A stretch of 64,000 nt of DNA. Origin: Lachnospiraceae bacterium (GTDB lineage: Bacteria > Bacillota > Clostridia > Lachnospirales > Lachnospiraceae). Shown here piece after piece: positions 25,857 to 36,006 of this stretch. Made by a program: the position numbers and the translations under genes. Position 1 is the stretch's first letter; every line of letters begins with the position of its first letter. The stretch spans positions 41,187 through 105,186 of the forward strand of contig JAITGA010000037.1 of assembly GCA_031280955.1 (NCBI GenBank), read 5' to 3'. Below the pieces are notes generated by a model. That model was not told the DNA's origin. It was given only the letters and a program-made list of their open reading frames with translations, and searched no databases.

Positions 25857-28499
25857 CTAAGTTTTATCCACACCAAGGATTTCTCTGGCTGCCAATACCA
25901 AAAACATATAATGCGAAGAACCGCCGCCCATCACATATTCCGTCTGCTGCCAAAGGAAAGGGAAATCTAGCAATTCGGGGAAGTCAGGGCGGATAAGTGC
26001 CGTTCCCGAAATGACACCGCCGGGGATAAACGACCAATCAGCACGGTTAATTCCGTATGCGGCGGCAGCTGACTTGGCGCCGACACCGGAGGCAAAGGAG
26101 CAATTGTTCGCTCCGGGATGACAGCCGAGAACGAAGTTCAGGGAACTCATGATGAGCTCAGGGTCAAACAGCTCCGGCCATGCTTTATGGATGAAGTAAT
26201 ATTGGAAGCCCAAACGCTGGATACCCCAACCTGCACCCCAGATATGGGGGCGGTAGGGGATGCCGTATGGTGTTTCCTTGTTTTGGGCGGTGATAGTTTC
26301 CCTTAATGTTGGCAGGGCTTTTTGTATCAGAGAGCGAAATCCTACGTCTTCAAGCATATGCCATGCCCGCGCCATCATCCATGCGGTGTTTTCGATTTCC
26401 TCGGCGATGAAGTCAGCTTCGGCAAGCAGGAAATCCCGATATTTACCTTCCTCTGTTGCCAGTAAGAGTTCGGAAGCGGCATGAACCTTGGCTATTTTTA
26501 CAAAGGCGGCATTGGCGATTGGTATCCCGCTTTTTTTGGCGGCTTTATCATAATCACCATCGGGCAAGGTCACGTCCCAAAGCTCCTGTGCCGCCGCCAG
26601 TGTATCAGCTGCCAGTTCATCATTGAAACCTCTGAGTGCCTTTGCTATCCCCGCCAATCGCCCCGCAGTCATCAGCTCCCGCCAGGGATTGTCCTCGGTG
26701 AAAACCCAACGGTCATCGGCATTGCCGCAGATACCGTCAGTCATAGCCGCGGCATCTCCCAACAGGACATATTGGCGTAAGTCACTTTCGATAATTCCCC
26801 GATAAAGCCGTCCCAAGGCACGATAAGCACCGACAACAGAAAGTGCGCCATGTTCGATTTGTTGCAAAATATCGTTTTTGCCGTCAGGTTGATGAATCTC
26901 CACAAGCCGTGTCTTTTGGCAGATGGAAGTGACATCATAATCAACTCCAAAAGCCTCATATGCCATGGCGAGGATATATGCCTCACCCGCCTGTGATTCG
27001 ACCCGCAGGTCATAATCCCCGGCATCATGCCATCCGCCGACATTGAGGCCGGGGACGGTATCGCCGGGTGAGAATTGGGTCAAAGTAGATGCCCCCTGCA
27101 CGTAGCCGTCGAAGTGATTGTGATTGATAGGAGCCATCCGGGCGTCGTCTTGATGGCAAAGACCATGCCAGATACGGTATTTTTCCCGCACCAGCATATG
27201 ACACATCTGCACAGGAAGGTAGTATTCGAGTACCGGCTGCCATACCCCACGCTCATAAATATCAGCGGCGATACGGAAAATTGATGATTTGGCTTCTCCA
27301 TATCTGATTTGGTATAAGCCCTCGGTGGTAATGTCAGAAAAATCAAATTGCAAATAGCGATAACGGAGAAAAGTCCCCCATTCAACGCCATCAACCGTGC
27401 GGATATGCGTAGAACCTTGGTCAGTAATATGGAAAAGTGACGGTTTACAGCGTTCATTTTCCCGCATATCAAGTTCAATGACCGCTATCTTCGTTTGAGC
27501 GGGGTGGTAGCCCACTTGCGAACACTGCACTACAGGCGGATAGAGCCAATCAGCCAGAGCATTCGGGGTAATCGTCCAGACGATGGCATTTTCGGTCACT
27601 CCCTGGGGAATCTCACCGCTGACGACGAACCAACCATTGTTGTGGTTCATTCGTCCGTCATAGAGTTTCAGCGTTCCTGTTTTTGCCTCAATGCGCAAAC
27701 GGCGGCTATCATCATCGGGACGGACCGTTAGACACTTGCCAACCGCATACGGCAAAGCGATGAGGTCATCGGCAATAATGGGATTGTAGTCGAACATGCG
27801 TCCGGAGTCGCTCTTTTTGTCATTCTCGTTGCCCGTGAGGGGGGAGTTGGTGGTTTCCGAAGCCGAAAAACCCGCAGGTAGCGATACACCGCCCAGATGG
27901 CGGGGGTCAGCTTTGGGGGTACTCTCATCAGCTTGGTTGCTTTGATATTCACCCGCAAACTGATGGTTAGGCGATTGGGAAAGAATCGGTCCGTTGGGTT
28001 GTAAAGGAAAAATACCGTGACTTTCATCCATCATCCACGGATGACCAAACAATGCCCCGGGGAAAAGTTCGAGGTTGAAGCATAGTTTACCTGCGAAACG
28101 CTCAGGAATGGGTTGTTTTAGATTTACAGTAACGACAACTGCCGCTCCCTCTCCCTTGACGCTGACAGTATAATCAAATGCAAAATCAGGGTAAATCATC
28201 GGGTTCATGCCCTGTAGATGACGGTCGTGGTCAGGGTAGCTAAGCGAGGCTTTGATTTCATTGTTATCAGTATCAAGTTGGCGATTCGTGAGCTTTGATA
28301 CCGGTTGCCATTGCCCCGGTGTAGGTTCAAAACGGATGTCACCGTTGGTAGCCACGCGGTTGCCGTGCATGATGATACTGACCCCGCCTTGATGTCCCTC
28401 AGGGTATATATCATCGAAAACAATCACATCTACCCCGTGATGGCGGAAATAGCCGACGGTTTCATCAAGGGAAAAACCTGCTTCTTTGGTATTATTCAT
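25857..28499 (-). CDS. Glycoside hydrolase family 9-like protein without a signal peptide
   Basis: 880 residues from ATG 28499 (AAAGGAG upstream); the frame extends to 28541 without a ribosome binding site. Residues from ~335 form a cellulase N-terminal Ig-like domain (QCSQVGYHPAQTKIAV, GLYQIRYGEAKSSIF). The (alpha/alpha)6 catalytic region follows, with GGWHDAGDYDLRVESQ carrying the GH9 Asp pair, GCHPGANNCSFASGVG, and the C-terminal WQQTEYVMGGG whose Glu may be the acid. The N-terminal ~330 residues are beta-rich and unassigned. Without a secretion signal it should act on imported oligosaccharides. Substrate unknown. Confidence 0.85.
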   Translation of the reverse strand: MNNTKEAGFSLDETVGYFRHHGVDVIVFDDIYPEGHQGGVSIIMHGNRVATNGDIRFEPTPGQWQPVSKLTNRQLDTDNNEIKASLSYPDHDRHLQGMNPMIYPDFAFDYTVSVKGEGAAVVVTVNLKQPIPERFAGKLCFNLELFPGALFGHPWMMDESHGIFPLQPNGPILSQSPNHQFAGEYQSNQADESTPKADPRHLGGVSLPAGFSASETTNSPLTGNENDKKSDSGRMFDYNPIIADDLIALPYAVGKCLTVRPDDDSRRLRIEAKTGTLKLYDGRMNHNNGWFVVSGEIPQGVTENAIVWTITPNALADWLYPPVVQCSQVGYHPAQTKIAVIELDMRENERCKPSLFHITDQGSTHIRTVDGVEWGTFLRYRYLQFDFSDITTEGLYQIRYGEAKSSIFRIAADIYERGVWQPVLEYYLPVQMCHMLVREKYRIWHGLCHQDDARMAPINHNHFDGYVQGASTLTQFSPGDTVPGLNVGGWHDAGDYDLRVESQAGEAYILAMAYEAFGVDYDVTSICQKTRLVEIHQPDGKNDILQQIEHGALSVVGAYRALGRLYRGIIESDLRQYVLLGDAAAMTDGICGNADDRWVFTEDNPWRELMTAGRLAGIAKALRGFNDELAADTLAAAQELWDVTLPDGDYDKAAKKSGIPIANAAFVKIAKVHAASELLLATEEGKYRDFLLAEADFIAEEIENTAWMMARAWHMLEDVGFRSLIQKALPTLRETITAQNKETPYGIPYRPHIWGAGWGIQRLGFQYYFIHKAWPELFDPELIMSSLNFVLGCHPGANNCSFASGVGAKSAAAAYGINRADWSFIPGGVISGTALIRPDFPELLDFPFLWQQTEYVMGGGSSHYMFLVLAAREILGVDKT

Positions 28500-28558
28500 G
28501 CGCCTTCGCTCTCCTTTACCGATATGATGTAATTCTATCATTTTTTCGGTTATTATGC

Positions 28559-28593
28559 AAAAGCACCATCGTCGGACTTTTGGATGCTGCTTT
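28559..28593 (-). terminator. Terminator of the six-gene block
   Basis: Read on the minus strand: AAAGCA-g-CATC, a 12-base loop, then GATG-g-TGCTTT followed by TTGC. The stem has one internal G/G mismatch and lies directly after the stop codon at 28599. The T tract is short. Confidence 0.55.
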
Positions 28594-28598
28594 ATGCC

Positions 28599-31043
28599 TT
28601 ATTGCTTTGCAAATCTCGCAAATTCGGCGAGCAGGGCTTTCGCTTCCGCAGATAACTCCGGCAATTTATCATTGTTGCTTTCATTTTGGGCATAAAAATC
28701 TCCTGACCAAAATCCATTAGCTTCGATATAGTTTGGCTCATCCTCATCCATGAAGATGAAGTTATATACCATATCATCATAAGGCAAAACTGATACCAGA
28801 GCTACTTCACAGATACCACCGGGAGTCATCAGGCGGTCGCCGGGTTTTAGTTTGGCGGCAATCACCCTGACCCCGTCTGACACCACAGCATCATCCATTT
28901 TCATGGCATGACCATTAGAGACCTTGATATTCCTACCATCAGTAGTGGTAATGCTCAGTATCTCGGTATCATTTCCCGTCAGGATATCAGCGATGGTGAG
29001 GGTTTTGCCTCCATATACCGACAGTTGATCACCGATGCGGATGTTATCAGCACGTTTTTGGCTTCCGTCTGCCATCATGATAAGGGTGTCAGCTGCATGA
29101 CAACCCCAGTAGATAAGGATGGGAGGGATGTAGACAGTAGTACTTCCTGTCGCTCCTACGAAGAACTGCGACTGTGAGGCGGGTGGCTTATCATCACTAA
29201 AGATATTAATGCCATATGTGGAGGTGGTGCTTCCCAATCGTGGCTTGTGTTCAATACTTAACACAAAGCAACCACACAAATAACACTTATGGGAGCTATT
29301 GTCCAAAAAGCCGCCGCTAATATTACATTCCCAGTCATAAGGGCTCATGTCGCTTGTTTTTGGCGGCAGTTTTAAATCGAAACTGACGCTGGTGTCAGCA
29401 GTATTAAACACGACGGCTTTATTTTTTTCTAATGCCTCCCCTAGTTTATCCTTCCCCAAATCGGGGCGATGGGTAGCGATAGTCTTGCGACTACTACTGA
29501 CATTATATTCCAGAAAAGACGGATCAAAATGACCTTCACTACTCTTATATGGCTCAATCTTTGCTCCTACGATTTCAAATTTATCGTGATTGACTAAGGT
29601 TATTTTGCCGGTAATCGGCATAATGGTACGCAGTTTACCACCATCAAATTTATTTTTGAGATAATCACCGCCGTGATAATCGGCACTCTCATACGACTTC
29701 AAGGTATTGGTGTGCCTGCCATATAGGAACATGATTTCACCGCCTTTTTTACTGCCTTTCCAGCGGGGGTCATTGATGGTGATTTGATTAAGGTATGATA
29801 CATGGGCGGCTTTCTCAACGATGATATTGTTGGAGGTCATGCTTGCCGTGCGGAGAGAACCATCAGCCATCTCATAAGTTATCATCGCTGATATATAGTA
29901 TGTTTTTCCGGCAATTTTTTGATATGGATATACGTCTGTTTCGATGAAATCGAGACTGCGCCAATCACCTTTATCACCAAAATGGGTGACTTTATGAAGT
30001 AATGCTTCAGTTTTGACTTCTTTCATCGAGGCGATAATCATGTATCCAATCGGCTCTAAAGCAGTAGCTTCCTCAGTAACGACTGTTGATGAGTTCACGA
30101 TAGTCGTATGGATGGTGGCATTGAAGCTATAATGATTGAAAATGGTATCAAGATTATTACTATCCACATTAATGTTACCTACTCCCCTCGCTTCCACCTG
30201 CGATATTCTCCCGGTTATGGTTTCATTTGCCGTATCGCTTTTCTTTTTCCTTGACTGTTCCCTCGTCTTTTTGATACTTTCGCGGATATGCGGAAAGTTG
30301 CGCAGATTATGTTCGCCGCCCAGACCTTTTAGATAAATACGCAAATCACGGTCACATCCTAGGTCAAGCATTGTGATTCCGACTAACGACCCTTGATAGT
30401 CTTGTTCGATGTTGTTGATGCAAATACCGCCGTCGGGATGAAAAATAGTGATAGAACCCGGTTTACCATTTATACCGCCGTCGCCGCCATCGCCATATTT
30501 GGCTCCTTTAGTTCCGCTTGCTTCACTTTCACCACCACTGCCATGAGTACCGGTACATTTACCGCCGCTACCGCCTTTGCCGCCGAAACCACCCTCGTTC
30601 GAGTGAAAGAAAGCATAGCTCCATGAACCCCGGTCTTCTCTGTGATAATGAAACTCGACGATAGCACCGTCGCCGCCATTGCCGCCGTTACCACCATCGC
30701 CGCCATTTTCCCCGTTGCTTCCTTTGCCGCCGCTGCCACCGATACCGCCGCTGGCTTTGATGTGTACATCCCCGATCAGATTACTGACAGTTATTTTCAC
30801 TTTGCCGCCTGCTTCGCCGTCTTCACCGTTTTCATCTGAACCATAACCCGCATCCTCACCATCTTTTCCTGTTACCAAAAACTCAAAATCAGTCCGGCAG
30901 GGATACTGCTTGTTGTTGATAAGTTTGTTGATAGTCAGCTCGCTCATGTCAGTTGGAATAACCAAATGACCATTTTCCTGCAGTTCGATACAATCGAGAT
31001 CCGTTGCCACCGTAAAACGTCCCGTAATAATAGTTGTCCCCAT
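28599..31043 (-). CDS. Gly-rich protein with C-terminal Hint (intein/hedgehog-like) domain
   Basis: 814 residues from ATG 31043 (AGGAGGG upstream). Residues ~60-200 hold runs of GGxGGxG type (for example GGDGGNGGNGGDG and GGFGGKGGSGGK), compatible with a polyglycine-II or collagen-like surface. The middle ~430 residues are beta-rich and unassigned. From Cys648 there is a Hint domain: CHAADTLIMMADGSQ, IRIGDQLSVY, VSNGHAMKM (block B His), LKPGDRLMT. It ends YIEANGFWSGD and lacks the His-Asn of a splicing intein, so cleavage at Cys648 rather than splicing is expected. No toxin domain follows; only ~30 residues remain. Last gene of a six-gene block. Confidence 0.8.
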   Translation of the reverse strand: MGTTIITGRFTVATDLDCIELQENGHLVIPTDMSELTINKLINNKQYPCRTDFEFLVTGKDGEDAGYGSDENGEDGEAGGKVKITVSNLIGDVHIKASGGIGGSGGKGSNGENGGDGGNGGNGGDGAIVEFHYHREDRGSWSYAFFHSNEGGFGGKGGSGGKCTGTHGSGGESEASGTKGAKYGDGGDGGINGKPGSITIFHPDGGICINNIEQDYQGSLVGITMLDLGCDRDLRIYLKGLGGEHNLRNFPHIRESIKKTREQSRKKKSDTANETITGRISQVEARGVGNINVDSNNLDTIFNHYSFNATIHTTIVNSSTVVTEEATALEPIGYMIIASMKEVKTEALLHKVTHFGDKGDWRSLDFIETDVYPYQKIAGKTYYISAMITYEMADGSLRTASMTSNNIIVEKAAHVSYLNQITINDPRWKGSKKGGEIMFLYGRHTNTLKSYESADYHGGDYLKNKFDGGKLRTIMPITGKITLVNHDKFEIVGAKIEPYKSSEGHFDPSFLEYNVSSSRKTIATHRPDLGKDKLGEALEKNKAVVFNTADTSVSFDLKLPPKTSDMSPYDWECNISGGFLDNSSHKCYLCGCFVLSIEHKPRLGSTTSTYGINIFSDDKPPASQSQFFVGATGSTTVYIPPILIYWGCHAADTLIMMADGSQKRADNIRIGDQLSVYGGKTLTIADILTGNDTEILSITTTDGRNIKVSNGHAMKMDDAVVSDGVRVIAAKLKPGDRLMTPGGICEVALVSVLPYDDMVYNFIFMDEDEPNYIEANGFWSGDFYAQNESNNDKLPELSAEAKALLAEFARFAKQ

Positions 31044-31062
31044 TTTCTTCCCTCCTATTGAC

Positions 31063-32649
31063 TCAAAAACGATACTTCCATACATTTGCCGCTGTTCCTA
31101 CCCGATACACTCCCACTAGTGTTTCTGTATCCAAACTGCCGGTAATAGGACGTACCAGTCGGTTATGCTCGGGAGCAAAATTACTGTCGCTGAATTTCCC
31201 CCTGTCACTCACCTCGTACACATAACCATTTATGATGATATAAATAGCGTTTGACTTCACCAAACTGATATCATCGCCGTTCATGTCAGGACATTCAAAG
31301 ATATTATTACGAAAATCATCGCTGAGATCATAAAAGTAAAGCCGATTTTGTTTGTTGGGCATAGTATTGCTATATACAGCAATGTAGTTCCTGTTCTTGT
31401 CGGTCATGACATCGATCGCTTTAATGTTGATATCATCAGGCAAGTCCATATATCTGTCGTTCATCAGCTGCCCATTTAACAAATCAAACAAGCCAATATC
31501 ATTTCCCGCACACAGGACGATGACGGTATGACCGGTATCTGCGTGAAGTGAAAAAGCGTAGTCGAGACCACTTCTGGAGAAATCATACCTCTTCCATTCA
31601 TTAGTACCGAAATGGTACTCGCAATAGGTGAAAAGAGTATCACTTAGATAACATACCCCGACTTTTCCCTCGATAAAGGTAGCGGAATAAAACTTGTAGT
31701 CAGCAGGAGCAAGATTGTTTACAGAACATACGTTCCATGTCGTGAAATCATTACTCTTAAAAAGTTGGGGATGGATGTAAAGATGGTAAATACCCCCATA
31801 ACTACGAAAAAACCTAAAACGTCCCTTGGCATCTGTTGGCGGGAGCGTGGATGGCGCAGGACTTTCATCACCCCAAAGTGTCCGATGGACAGTCAGGGTT
31901 TTGGTTACTGAGCAAAAGTCATTATAGGCTACGAGGGTGAATCTTTCATCATCGTTGATAACTGCATGATAAGGTGGGAGATTAGCGATAATATTACCGT
32001 TTTTGTCGTAAAGAAATGCGGAAGCGTTTTCGTTTTCCTCGATTTTCCAGGAAATGAAGCAGGAGTTTCCCTTGCGGATAGAGCTAACGGGGACAGTTGA
32101 TTTTTCGTTGGGATATGCGCCAAACTCCTCGATATAAACGGCAAATCCTCTTTCGAGGCTGATATTATAGGTGATTTCGCTATCCATGTCAGCGAAAAAG
32201 AAATCAAAGCCGTCGATGATGACCGTTAGTGTCACCGGGTTGGCAATTTCGGGGATGTTCGTAAAAGCGCATTTTTCTGACAGTCTGATTTTTTGTGAAA
32301 AATCAAGCGGCAATGTATCCGCTGTCACGCTGATGACGGCACATTTTTCTTCGGTATCCCTGAATCTGCCATAACTGGTCGTCCAGTCATTATTATCACT
32401 GCTATTAAACTTTCTAAAGAACGCCTCCAGTTGATCATCTTGTCTGATGTCGGAAAAAAGCTTCTCAAAGCCTTTGATATAGATGGTCGGGTAAGCTTCA
32501 CCACCTTTGATAGGTTTCGTTTGGCGACTTTTTGCTTCTGTGGATTCAGTTTTGAAAATCGTAAAGTGAAAGTCATTTTTTACCACATATGAAAGTGGGT
32601 CATTGGAAAAGAAAATTTTGTCAGGGGTTTTAATACTTATTCCTTTCAT
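31063..32649 (-). CDS. Hypothetical 528-aa protein with propeller-like C-terminal half
   Basis: Starts at ATG 32649 with AAGGAGG six bases upstream and ten bases after the previous stop. No signal peptide or membrane span. The N-terminal ~270 residues look like one or two beta-sandwich domains (VTLTVIIDGFDFF, NASAFLYDKNGNI). From ~280 short repeating strand patterns occur (YHLYIHPQLFKSNDF, EYHFGTNEWKRYDF, LYFYDLSDDF, AIYIIINGYVYEVS), suggesting a beta-propeller of kelch or WD type. I do not recognise the family. It belongs to the six-gene block and is probably a structural or binding component. Confidence 0.75.
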   Translation of the reverse strand: MKGISIKTPDKIFFSNDPLSYVVKNDFHFTIFKTESTEAKSRQTKPIKGGEAYPTIYIKGFEKLFSDIRQDDQLEAFFRKFNSSDNNDWTTSYGRFRDTEEKCAVISVTADTLPLDFSQKIRLSEKCAFTNIPEIANPVTLTVIIDGFDFFFADMDSEITYNISLERGFAVYIEEFGAYPNEKSTVPVSSIRKGNSCFISWKIEENENASAFLYDKNGNIIANLPPYHAVINDDERFTLVAYNDFCSVTKTLTVHRTLWGDESPAPSTLPPTDAKGRFRFFRSYGGIYHLYIHPQLFKSNDFTTWNVCSVNNLAPADYKFYSATFIEGKVGVCYLSDTLFTYCEYHFGTNEWKRYDFSRSGLDYAFSLHADTGHTVIVLCAGNDIGLFDLLNGQLMNDRYMDLPDDINIKAIDVMTDKNRNYIAVYSNTMPNKQNRLYFYDLSDDFRNNIFECPDMNGDDISLVKSNAIYIIINGYVYEVSDRGKFSDSNFAPEHNRLVRPITGSLDTETLVGVYRVGTAANVWKYRF

Positions 32650-32659
32650 CCATTCCTCC

Positions 32660-35600
32660 TTATTGCTCCGGGTTTCGTTTGACGATCAAACCATCGCTTA
32701 TGATGGTATTACCGATTGTTTCTATCAATGTGGTTGGAGTTACAATGCTCACTTCTTCATAAACAGTAACCCCATCATTTATGCGCGGATAAAACCTGTC
32801 AAATTGTGCTCCGTGTGTGAAATCGGGTAGCTCCGCTTCTTTTTCACCGTGAATAACATTGTCAAGCTGTGCTGACATAAGCGAAAAACCGGAAAAATCC
32901 AGATGCGCTGTATCAAGTTCCAGTTGCTTAACCGGTAGTAAAGCGGTATTGATGGTTACTTTCAACATCGGGTCAAAAAGCAGGGTGACATTACGGATGC
33001 TGTCTTGGGAACTAATCATCAGCGGATTGGCAGATAAATACCTAGCGTGTGCATCAGATATTCCAAAAGCAGCAAAACCACGCTCAAATCCATCAGAAAA
33101 GCCACAGCAAACACCATCCATTACTCGGTCTTTGTCACCAAACATCACCGGGAATGACTGATTTGAGAGTCCGAGGTCATCTTCCTTACCGATGTCCAAA
33201 TCTCTTTTTGACCATTCCGGTAAGCCGAAGTACTCTAGTTCAACGGCTATTTCCGCGAGAACAAGGACACGTCCGAAGATGAAATCGTTTGCGGAAAGCG
33301 GGAGTGTTGCTTCTATTTTGGTGTCGATAACAGCCATCAGTTCGGCGAAGTTGGTATTGTCCTTGGTGAGTGCGGAAATGAAATTAGTGATACGGTCGTC
33401 GATAACAGGCGGTGTAAGTGGCGACCTTAAAAATCTGCCAACTGCGGTTTTTTTGCCGGAAATTTTTCGATAAGCAGTTTTTAGAACCCCGATACTCTCG
33501 CCCTGACGAGTGAAGAGATTGAGATTGCGATTAAGCATATCGGGCATCAAAATTGCAATCACAGGTGTGGAATCAAGGAAAGGAGATGATGGTAGCAGAT
33601 GGTTATCGGCGGCGACAAAGGATGCCGAAAGCCGGGCGGGGGAAGTCAAAGCGAGGGGGAAGAAGCATAGCTCATCCTTGATTGGTTCCAGGTTTTCGGA
33701 AAAGTATCTCTTCCCCTTAAACGAAAGCTCATCATCTAGTAGTCGTCGCTGGATACCAAAAGAAGTGAGCAATGCCAGTTTGGAGAGGGAGAAAAACCCT
33801 TCCCGCAGGGGATGGATAGCGGTATTACCGCGAACTGCCAGTCGCTCGATTTCAGCTTCGGCGAACTGCGGACTAGCCGGTCTGAGGCAAAGGGCAACAC
33901 TCTCAGAAAAACGGTCATTGGGAGCGATGTCGATTGGGAACTGGAAAGCATGGCGAAGAGCTACCAGGCTTGCGCCAAAACCGCCGAGGTTTTGGGAGAT
34001 AGCGGCAAGATTTTTGATTTGCCCGACCAAAGCGGCGATGTCAGGAGTATCAGTATAAAGTTCCAGATACTTCCGCAGTTTTTCTTCAAGATTGTAGATA
34101 CCGTGTGGTGTCAGCACGGCGAACCCCTCACAGGCGACTTTGGTATCCTTACGCTCACCATAATATATGTAATCGGTGTTTCCATGCAAAAAATGACTTT
34201 GGGCGGGATGGGAATCATCATAATCAGGGTAAAAGTCAGTTTCCCATTGCAGCAAGAGTGTTACTTGCTCCACTGGGTTGCCGTTATATAAGATAGGTGA
34301 ATGTTTTTCTTTTATTGTCGGTTTCAAATTGAGGGCGGGTAAGAGGTTTTGGCTGTCTAGCAGGAGGGCAGAAACAGCAAACATAGCAGAAAATGCGATA
34401 GTATTTGCTACTTTATCTGCTTCGGCATATACTCTAATGTCTTCAATTTTATCCGAAAGAAGGTCAAGGTCATGGAAATAGGAGAGTAGTTCAGCAGTAG
34501 TGATATCCGATGTAAGCGGCGCAGTCAGACAAAACAAAGTCTCATCGGTTTCAAAACGTCCCTCTTCACCAAAGGCATAAGTCCTGTTCATTCCGCTGCC
34601 AAAAAGTACCGCTACCGGATCTTTGGCAAGAAAAAACGCTTCGCTTGCGGTCTCTTCTAGGCAAGCTCCTTTTTCTTGAAGTGCAGTTTGAAGTGAAGCT
34701 CTTTCTCTTTCAGCTGCTTTAATCTTTTCAAATATATCTTTACGGAGGTCTTCGATTTCTGTCATCAGTCTCTCCAAAAATGGTTTGATGACTTTTTTCT
34801 TGGTACTGGCGGCATCTTCATGGATTTCCCACAAATAGTATAGCGAATTTTTTTTGTATTCCAGTAAACGCCTCATTTGACCAAGCTCACGCTCATGACA
34901 ACAAAGGGTGTCATATCGTTCGCCAAACCCGTCGAAAGCCACGCTTTTTGGCAGTTTGGGAGTATATGCTTTCTCGATGGCATCTATAAGAGTAAAACCG
35001 CGGTTATGGATATCATCGTCAATCCTAAAGTTGCCATCAGGTTGGGAAGCCTCGGCAGCAGTATCATATTGAATTGAGCTGAGGAAACGCTCTATATCCG
35101 GCTTGTCTTGGTAGTATATGCCTTTGATGATGGCAGAAAGAGCCTCGGCGGAGCTTTTGCCGATACCGATGTTGATTTCACCCAAAGGCGGCGGGTAGTT
35201 TTCCTTTAGGTCAAGACCGCCGACGATTCCGAACAAGATACTGGAATTGGCAATATCCGTTTGGTTTTCGATTGACAAGCTGTACTCGGCAAGGGTTTGT
35301 TGCATATCGGAGATGTTTTGGACTTTGGCAAAAATATCATTCACAGGGTTGGAATAGTGACCGGTTACGCAGTAGGTCAAAACCGCATTTGCGGGAACTC
35401 CCGCCAAGTCATCATGAAAGCCGAAGACACTCATACAGCTGGGATAGTATGCGGAAAAGAGCGGGTCGCCTGCTCCGACGGCAGTAATGCGGTCAAAGTA
35501 GCCATATTCACCGAGTGGAGGCGGAGGAGGAGCGATAGCTGTAAATGAAGTACGGTATGTCCGTCCCAGATAGCGGAAGCGATGCCTCGTTCGCAGGTCA

Positions 35601-35989
35601 TCAAATTTGGGAATGGTAATACTATCTTGATAGGAACTATCAAGCGAATAGAAGTTACTCTCCACTACATGGCAGTCGGTGAGGATTTTACCATTCGCCT
35701 CATACATTCTCGTTATCGTGAAGCGGTCAGGGACACATGGATAGTCAAAGACAAGTTCACCGTGTTCATCTAATGTTTCTGTCCCTCTTTTCATGGCAGA
35801 CGGCAAAATGAAATGTAAATGAACGCCCTTTTTTAACAAACTGTTCTTGTTAAAAGCCGCCGGGGTTGAATCCTTACCCAGATAGGATTGGAGGGCAGTC
35901 TTGTAATTGGGGCTAATCGACGGCACCTGTAGGGCAGTTTTCAAGCGATGGGCGAGTATTATCATGGGAATGATTATTTGCTTAGCCAT
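32660..35989 (-). CDS. Large hypothetical 1109-aa protein (LHF/LHW-type) with central coiled coil
   Basis: Starts at ATG 35989 after GGAG. No signal peptide. Near the N terminus is GVHLHFILPSAMKRG followed by PCVPDRFTITRM, resembling large uncharacterised bacterial proteins with an LHWALP...VPNRW pattern; this is recalled resemblance, not a search. A Pro run (APPPPPLGE) follows at ~155. Residues ~370-450 are strongly helical and charged (RERELGQMRRLLEYKK to ERASLQTALQEKG), a likely coiled coil. The remaining ~650 residues are mixed alpha/beta with no known motif. The size and lack of catalytic signatures suggest a structural component of the six-gene block. Confidence 0.8.
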   Translation of the reverse strand: MAKQIIIPMIILAHRLKTALQVPSISPNYKTALQSYLGKDSTPAAFNKNSLLKKGVHLHFILPSAMKRGTETLDEHGELVFDYPCVPDRFTITRMYEANGKILTDCHVVESNFYSLDSSYQDSITIPKFDDLRTRHRFRYLGRTYRTSFTAIAPPPPPLGEYGYFDRITAVGAGDPLFSAYYPSCMSVFGFHDDLAGVPANAVLTYCVTGHYSNPVNDIFAKVQNISDMQQTLAEYSLSIENQTDIANSSILFGIVGGLDLKENYPPPLGEINIGIGKSSAEALSAIIKGIYYQDKPDIERFLSSIQYDTAAEASQPDGNFRIDDDIHNRGFTLIDAIEKAYTPKLPKSVAFDGFGERYDTLCCHERELGQMRRLLEYKKNSLYYLWEIHEDAASTKKKVIKPFLERLMTEIEDLRKDIFEKIKAAERERASLQTALQEKGACLEETASEAFFLAKDPVAVLFGSGMNRTYAFGEEGRFETDETLFCLTAPLTSDITTAELLSYFHDLDLLSDKIEDIRVYAEADKVANTIAFSAMFAVSALLLDSQNLLPALNLKPTIKEKHSPILYNGNPVEQVTLLLQWETDFYPDYDDSHPAQSHFLHGNTDYIYYGERKDTKVACEGFAVLTPHGIYNLEEKLRKYLELYTDTPDIAALVGQIKNLAAISQNLGGFGASLVALRHAFQFPIDIAPNDRFSESVALCLRPASPQFAEAEIERLAVRGNTAIHPLREGFFSLSKLALLTSFGIQRRLLDDELSFKGKRYFSENLEPIKDELCFFPLALTSPARLSASFVAADNHLLPSSPFLDSTPVIAILMPDMLNRNLNLFTRQGESIGVLKTAYRKISGKKTAVGRFLRSPLTPPVIDDRITNFISALTKDNTNFAELMAVIDTKIEATLPLSANDFIFGRVLVLAEIAVELEYFGLPEWSKRDLDIGKEDDLGLSNQSFPVMFGDKDRVMDGVCCGFSDGFERGFAAFGISDAHARYLSANPLMISSQDSIRNVTLLFDPMLKVTINTALLPVKQLELDTAHLDFSGFSLMSAQLDNVIHGEKEAELPDFTHGAQFDRFYPRINDGVTVYEEVSIVTPTTLIETIGNTIISDGLIVKRNPEQ

Positions 35990-36006
35990 GTTGCTTCTCC
36001 TTGGTA

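Noticed and set aside
28599..29102. Hint domain as a splicing intein
   Set aside because: There is no C-terminal His-Asn plus Cys/Ser extein junction and no host protein continues after it.
30470..30769. Ala-rich open frames opposite the Gly-rich region
   Set aside because: They are reverse-strand or shifted readings of Gly/GC-rich codons of the 814-aa gene.
33510..34058. 182-residue plus-strand frame inside the 1109-aa gene
   Set aside because: Arg/Ser-rich antisense frame with no ribosome binding site or recognised motif; the minus-strand gene is continuous and in operon context.
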